From Methanosarcina sp. UBA402 (GTDB lineage Archaea; Halobacteriota; Methanosarcinia; Methanosarcinales; Methanosarcinaceae), in contig DADO01000037.1 of NCBI GenBank assembly GCA_002509325.1, positions 1-9,110 on the forward strand: DNA of 9,110 bases, read 5' to 3'. Below the pieces are notes generated by a model. It ran no database searches, had not been told where the DNA came from, and was given only the letters and a program-made list of their open reading frames with translations. Shown here in pieces: positions 5,601 through 9,110 of the stretch (the first letter of the stretch is position 1; the number at the start of each line of letters is the position of its first letter). The position numbers were made by a program, and so were the translations under genes.

Positions 5601-7214
5601 ATGAGATGTGGAGTTGCAGTTGACCTTGGAACAAGCGGGTATCGAGCTCAAAAAATCGATCTTGATAAAGAAGAGATCCGAAGAACAGTAATAACTTTGA
5701 GAAATCCTCTTCCCGGAGCGAATGTGATGGACCATATGGATTTTGCAATCCATTATGGGCAAGATCTCGCACATGGGCTTTCTATAAATGCAGTAAAGAA
5801 TCTGTTCCAGGCTCTTGATGTGAAAAGCGAAGAGCTTGAAAGGCTTTCAATCTGTGGAAATCCAATCCAGCTATCCATTTTCCAGGGAATAAACATCGAA
5901 GACCTGGCCTATGCAGGAGAACGAAAGAAAAAAAAGTACAATATACAGGAACAGGACAGGAGTGCGAGAATTGTACATAGCAGCGAAATTCCTGGGCTTG
6001 ATGAATATAACTGTGAGGTTGTAGTTCCTCCTGCAATAAAGCACGAAGTTGGGGCTGATGCCCTTGCCCTGATTATAAAATCCGGGATGCTTGATAGCGA
6101 TGAAATTTCAATTGCCACAGACTATGGGACAAATGCAGAAATGGCCCTCAAAGTAAAGGACATCATTTATACAGGGTCGGCAGCTGCCGGTCCAGCTCTT
6201 GAAGGACAACAGATAAGGCATGGAAACCTTGCGTCTCCGTACACCATATCAGATTTTGAATTCGAGAATGGGGCGTTAAGGAATTACGTCCTGAGTGAAG
6301 AAATGAAACCTGTTCCCGGAGATCTCGTAGATCCGGCAACCGGAAAAGTCCTTGATGAAGGTCAGATCAAAGCCAAAGGAATCACAGGTACCGGGGTCAT
6401 AGCTCTTATAGAGAAAGGAATTGAACGCGGTCTTATAGAGCTTCCAAGGATTAAGACTCCTGATGGGTTTATTCACCTGCAAAATCGAATGGATTTTTCT
6501 GAAAAAGATTTGAAAGAAGCCGGAAAAGCCATAGGCGCTATTCGTGCGGGGCACATCACGCTCTGTTCAACCGCAGGTATCGAAATGACAGATATTGATA
6601 CGGCTTATATGGCAGGCGCTGCCGGTACCTATATGGATGCGGCAAAAGCCCAGAAAATTGGTCTAATTCCATACGCAGCAGAAAAGATCTGCCAGCTTGG
6701 AAACACTTCACTTGCAGTAGCCCGTGAAATCTTGCTTTCGGAAAAGAGGTTATGGGAACTGCAGGATATTGCAAGTCAAATAATAGGCACCCATATAATG
6801 TTTGCAACTGCTCCGGAATTCCGGGATGCTTATGTTATCGAGCTTGCATACTGGGAAGAAGGTATGCCCTTCAAAATGTTCAAGAAATATCTCAAAAAGA
6901 AGAATCTTCCCGAGCTTGGAGATCCTATACAGAATCCCATTATCGAGAAACGTGTGGAGAGGGATATTCCAATCCTTGGAGAAGAAGGGCTTCATGTCCT
7001 TGAAAGGGTCGGAACATACATGACTATGGTTGTAGATTGTCCTGAATGCAAAAAATGTATTAAAGTCTGCCCAACTGGCGCCATATCAATCGACGAAGAA
7101 AACAGGGTTATGATAAGTACCGACCTCTGTGAAGGAGCCCATTGTCAGCGGTGTATACGAGCCTGTCCTCCAGACAAATTTGACTGGAAAAATCTTGAGG
7201 TATTCAAACAATAA
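5601..7214 (+). CDS. RamA-family corrinoid protein reductive activase
   Basis: This encodes 537 residues, close to the length of RamA, the ATP-dependent, iron-sulfur reductive activator that returns Co(II) corrinoid proteins of methylamine methyltransferases to Co(I). The N-terminal part is an ASKHA-type ATPase with phosphate-binding loops VDLGTSGYRAQ (7-17) and ATDYGTNAEMAL (172-183), and GSAAAGPALEG (192-202) typical of the corrinoid-activator group. TGTG (262-265) and AYMAGAAGTYMD (335-346) continue that fold. The C-terminus has two [4Fe-4S] motifs: Cys480, 483, 486, 490, and Cys510, 515, 518, 522 (the latter with a Cx4C opening). No N-terminal [2Fe-2S] domain is present, unlike bacterial RACo. 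The gene has its own promoter and neighbours fwd genes, not methylamine genes, so it is probably a paralog with another target. It is therefore left without a symbol. Confidence 0.9.
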   Translation: MRCGVAVDLGTSGYRAQKIDLDKEEIRRTVITLRNPLPGANVMDHMDFAIHYGQDLAHGLSINAVKNLFQALDVKSEELERLSICGNPIQLSIFQGINIEDLAYAGERKKKKYNIQEQDRSARIVHSSEIPGLDEYNCEVVVPPAIKHEVGADALALIIKSGMLDSDEISIATDYGTNAEMALKVKDIIYTGSAAAGPALEGQQIRHGNLASPYTISDFEFENGALRNYVLSEEMKPVPGDLVDPATGKVLDEGQIKAKGITGTGVIALIEKGIERGLIELPRIKTPDGFIHLQNRMDFSEKDLKEAGKAIGAIRAGHITLCSTAGIEMTDIDTAYMAGAAGTYMDAAKAQKIGLIPYAAEKICQLGNTSLAVAREILLSEKRLWELQDIASQIIGTHIMFATAPEFRDAYVIELAYWEEGMPFKMFKKYLKKKNLPELGDPIQNPIIEKRVERDIPILGEEGLHVLERVGTYMTMVVDCPECKKCIKVCPTGAISIDEENRVMISTDLCEGAHCQRCIRACPPDKFDWKNLEVFKQ

Positions 7215-7279
7215 CTGCAGGCATGAAAAGTATAATCTGGATTTTGGTCGGATTGCTTGGATACCTCAACCGTCCGGTG

Positions 7280-7306
7280 AAAAAAGAAAATTGAAAGAGA
7301 AAAAGG
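7280..7306 (-). terminator. Oligo-T terminator of purB
   Basis: On the minus strand, directly after the purB stop, come T runs of five (7304-7300), four (7290-7287) and six (7285-7280). This fits archaeal oligo-U termination. The 92-bp gap between the two convergent genes also holds a weak stem CGG(A)TTG/CAACCG (7249-7272) that might serve the plus-strand transcript, but no plus-strand T run follows it. Confidence 0.55.
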
Positions 7307-8653
7307 TTAGAGGGAATAAGCCTCACGAAGCTTTGCAACAAGCACTTCAACCTGCTCCACTGCAGTTCCTATATACTTGTCGGGATTTACAAGATTCTCA
7401 ATATCTTTGGCAGTTAAGTATTTTGCAACTTCAGGAGTTTCCAGAAGTACATTTTTGAAATGCTGTCCTGTATCATGGGCTTTCATTGCTGCAGTCCGGA
7501 CAAGCTCGTGGGCTTCCTGCCTGCCTACTCCTCTCTTTGCAAGTTCGATCATTACAGCTTCACCCATATTAAGGCCCCTGAGCAGTTCCAGATTTCTCCG
7601 GATATTTTCAGGATAGAACCTTAAATTTTCAATAACGCTTATCCCAAGCTTAAGGATGTGATCCGTAAGCACACAGGCTTCAGGGAAAACTACCCGTTCA
7701 CAGGAAGAGTTGGTCAGGTCCCTTTCATCCCACAAAGTATTGTTAAGGAGTTCGGGCTCAACCATAGCCCTTACAATCCTTGCAAGCCCACATACCTGCT
7801 CGGATTTTATAGGATTGCGCTTATGAGGCATGGTAGATGAGCCTACCTGTTTTTTTCCAAAGCTTTCCTCAATTTCGGCAATTTCACTGCGCTGGAGAGT
7901 CCTGATTTCTATACCGATCTTGTCCAGGGTTGTGACCGTATTTGCCATCCACATTACAAATTCGGCGTGCCTATCCCTCTGAATAATCTGATTGGAAACG
8001 TCCACAGCTCCGATTCCAAGGTGCTTCATGGTAAGTTCCTGGATAAGTATTCCGGCTTTTCCAAACGCAGCCTGAGTTCCAACAGCTCCGGTCATCTGCC
8101 CAACTGTCGCTCTCGGAGTAAGCTCGTGGAGACGGTCCAGATGCCTTGAAATCTCCGAAGCCCAAATTGCAAAACGCAGTCCGTATGTTGTTGGAACCCC
8201 GATCTGTCCGTGAGTTCTTCCGCAGCAGACAGTCTGCTTGTGGGTTTCAGCCTGGTTAACTAGAACCCTGAGCAGAGCTTTGAGTTTATCTTCCAGAATA
8301 TCGATTGCATCTTTTATCTGGAGAGCAGTTGCCGTGTCCAGGATATCATTTGAAGTCGCTCCGAAATGTACCCATTTTCCGGCGTCATCTCTACATTGTT
8401 CAGAAATAGCGACGACCACAGCCATCATATCATGGTGAATCTCAGCTTCGATTTCGTCAACTCTCTCGGCTTTCACCGAAGAGATGCTCTGGGATATAAT
8501 TTCAGCTGCGTCTGCGGGAATCAAACCCACATCTGCCTCGGCACGGGCAAGGGCAGCTTCAGTTTGCATGATTTTGGCAAGTCTGTTCTCCTGGCTCCAC
8601 ACATGTTTCATTTCTGCTGTACCATACCGGTAGTCTATAGGATGAATCGCCAT
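7307..8653 (-). CDS. purB: Adenylosuccinate lyase
   Basis: This encodes a 448-residue member of the fumarase/aspartase superfamily. PurB acts twice in purine synthesis, splitting SAICAR to AICAR plus fumarate, and adenylosuccinate to AMP plus fumarate. The signature SSTMPHKRNP is at 272-281 and includes the catalytic serine loop. CGRTHGQ (144-150) supplies the catalytic His148, IHHDMMA (72-78) a second conserved histidine, and HFGATSNDILDTA (97-109) the substrate-binding segment. The length is normal and no key residue is missing. The frame extends 15 codons further upstream, but that part translates the tandem AT-rich repeat. The ATG at 8653 has GGTGA five bases ahead and gives the family-typical MAIHPIDYRYGT start. 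The gene is convergent with the RamA-like gene and is unrelated to it by pathway. Confidence 0.97.
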   Translation of the reverse strand: MAIHPIDYRYGTAEMKHVWSQENRLAKIMQTEAALARAEADVGLIPADAAEIISQSISSVKAERVDEIEAEIHHDMMAVVVAISEQCRDDAGKWVHFGATSNDILDTATALQIKDAIDILEDKLKALLRVLVNQAETHKQTVCCGRTHGQIGVPTTYGLRFAIWASEISRHLDRLHELTPRATVGQMTGAVGTQAAFGKAGILIQELTMKHLGIGAVDVSNQIIQRDRHAEFVMWMANTVTTLDKIGIEIRTLQRSEIAEIEESFGKKQVGSSTMPHKRNPIKSEQVCGLARIVRAMVEPELLNNTLWDERDLTNSSCERVVFPEACVLTDHILKLGISVIENLRFYPENIRRNLELLRGLNMGEAVMIELAKRGVGRQEAHELVRTAAMKAHDTGQHFKNVLLETPEVAKYLTAKDIENLVNPDKYIGTAVEQVEVLVAKLREAYSL

Positions 8654-8658
8654 GTAAA

Positions 8659-8663
8659 TCACC
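8659..8663 (-). promoter_or_regulatory. Ribosome binding site that sets the purB start
   Basis: On the minus strand GGTGA is followed by five bases (TTTAC) and then ATG at 8653-8651. This supports the internal ATG over the one at 8698, which lies inside the repeat and has no comparable site. Confidence 0.75.
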
Positions 8664-8670
8664 ATCATAA

Positions 8671-8746
8671 TATAAGGAATCAAATTATAAGGAATCAAAT
8701 ATCGCCTTCAGTAAGAAATCAAATTAACTCTAAGGAATTAAATTAA
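8671..8746. repeat. Four-copy repeat in the purB leader
   Basis: TATAAGGAATCAAAT is duplicated perfectly in tandem (8671-8685 and 8686-8700). Two diverged copies follow: TAAGAAATCAAATTAA at 8712-8727 and TAAGGAATTAAATTAA at 8731-8746. The shared core is TAAGRAATYAAAT. The copies lie between the purB start codon and its probable TATA box, so they are in the transcribed leader or around the start of transcription. Confidence 0.6.
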
Positions 8747-8753
8747 TCGTAAA

Positions 8754-8762
8754 ATTATATTT
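8754..8762 (-). promoter_or_regulatory. Candidate TATA box of purB
   Basis: AAATATAAT on the minus strand would place transcription initiation near 8730 and leave a leader of about 75-80 nucleotides. A near-palindrome AACCT-AA-AGGTT (8765-8776) lies immediately upstream, where the BRE or an operator would sit. Confidence 0.45.
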
Positions 8763-8764
8763 AG

Positions 8765-8776
8765 AACCTAAAGGTT
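8765..8776. repeat. Near-palindrome next to the purB TATA box
   Basis: AACCT (8765-8769) and AGGTT (8772-8776) are reverse complements around AA. Its position directly upstream of the purB TATA box makes it a candidate operator. In the plus direction it is followed by a short T run, so a small terminator is an alternative reading. Confidence 0.35.
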
Positions 8777-8827
8777 TTTAGCTTCAAATTATGGTTTTGG
8801 TTTTTAATGCTTTAGCATTCATTATAT

Positions 8828-8860
8828 AATTTCAGTGATACAATTTCAGTGATACAATTT
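8828..8860. repeat. 14-bp tandem repeat AATTTCAGTGATAC
   Basis: Two perfect copies lie end to end (8828-8841 and 8842-8855), followed by the first five bases of a third (8856-8860). The array overlaps the palindrome ATTATATAAT at its left end. Confidence 0.6.
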
Positions 8861-8861
8861 T

Positions 8862-8902
8862 AATGTTGACTTTATTACAGTCCAATGTTAACTTAATTAC
8901 AG
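8862..8902. repeat. Imperfect 19-bp direct repeat, 22-bp period
   Basis: The 19-base unit beginning AATGTT and ending ATTACAG occurs at 8862-8880 and 8884-8902, with 17 of 19 positions identical. It directly follows the 14-bp array but is unrelated to it in sequence. Confidence 0.55.
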
Positions 8903-9110
8903 CTTCCTTCCCGGTTTAAGCACATGGGCAGGGAATAAACAACGTAACCAATAAATAAGCTTTGAGTCGACAGGACAGAAAAAATTGTGAGAATGTCAAA
9001 AGTAAAAGAAAAAAGGTTGTAAACTCAATAAATGGCGATTTTTTGATGAAAAACATTATATCCCTTAACATCCATTAAACGGGCTATATACCTTATCAAT
9101 ACTGAAAATT

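Larger units (their letters stand above)
8777..9110. other. AT-rich noncoding region beyond the purB promoter
   Basis: No gene is recognised between the purB promoter and the right edge. The left part holds a near-palindrome AATGCT-TT-AGCATT (8806-8819), the perfect palindrome ATTATATAAT (8821-8830) and two direct-repeat families (8828-8902). A spaced inverted repeat TTCCC (8908-8912)/GGGAA (8931-8935) follows. A TATA-like CTATATACC lies near 9084-9092 and may serve a gene beyond the window. Confidence 0.55.

Noticed and set aside
8654..8698. N-terminal extension of PurB from the ATG at 8698
   Set aside because: The extra 15 residues translate the 15-bp tandem repeat, and GGTGA is well placed for the ATG at 8653.
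8671..8902. Direct repeats upstream of purB as a CRISPR array
   Set aside because: The units are too short, differ between clusters, lack regular unique spacers and have no cas genes nearby.
8994..9023. A 9-codon plus-strand reading frame near the right edge
   Set aside because: It is far too short and shows no similarity to any known protein family.

Overview
The window looks like a chromosomal segment of a methanogenic archaeon, most probably a Methanosarcina species. The support is the set of formylmethanofuran dehydrogenase genes in the order D-B-A-C, a RamA-type corrinoid-protein activase (a family tied to methylotrophic methanogenesis), an archaeal tRNA gene with a bulge-helix-bulge intron, archaeal TATA boxes and GGAGG/GGTGA ribosome binding sites, and very AT-rich, repeat-rich intergenic DNA between more balanced genes. 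The genus is inferred; no search was run.

Layout from left to right. Bases 1-221 are noncoding apart from a perfect 10-bp hairpin. A split elongator tRNA-Met gene lies on the minus strand (222-334) with its own TATA box. A 777-bp noncoding stretch (335-1111) holds several hairpins, a 9-bp direct repeat and candidate TATA boxes. Next comes fwdD-fwdB-fwdA-fwdC on the plus strand (1112-5368), with fwdB/fwdA overlapping or nearly so and fwdA/fwdC abutting. A 232-bp gap carries a hairpin after fwdC, an 18-bp direct repeat and a TATA box. It is followed by a RamA-family gene (5601-7214). Adenylosuccinate lyase, purB, lies convergently on the minus strand (7307-8653). The rest (8654-9110) is noncoding and contains three separate families of short direct repeats upstream of purB.

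How the genes work together. FwdDBAC forms the catalytic core of formylmethanofuran dehydrogenase: FwdB and FwdD bind the molybdopterin metal centre that interconverts CO2 and formate, FwdA is the amidohydrolase that couples formate to methanofuran, and FwdC is a beta-helical scaffold. The iron-sulfur subunits F and G are not encoded here and must come from elsewhere. During methylotrophic growth this enzyme runs in the CO2-forming direction. RamA-type proteins use ATP and low-potential electrons to reactivate Co(II) corrinoid proteins of methyltransferases, so a link between the two is plausible but unproven. PurB and the tRNA are housekeeping genes.

No wholly new gene system is evident. The least explained signals are regulatory-looking: the paired repeat upstream of the RamA-like gene, the four-copy repeat in the purB leader, and the repeats plus Shine-Dalgarno-masking hairpin between fwdD and fwdB.
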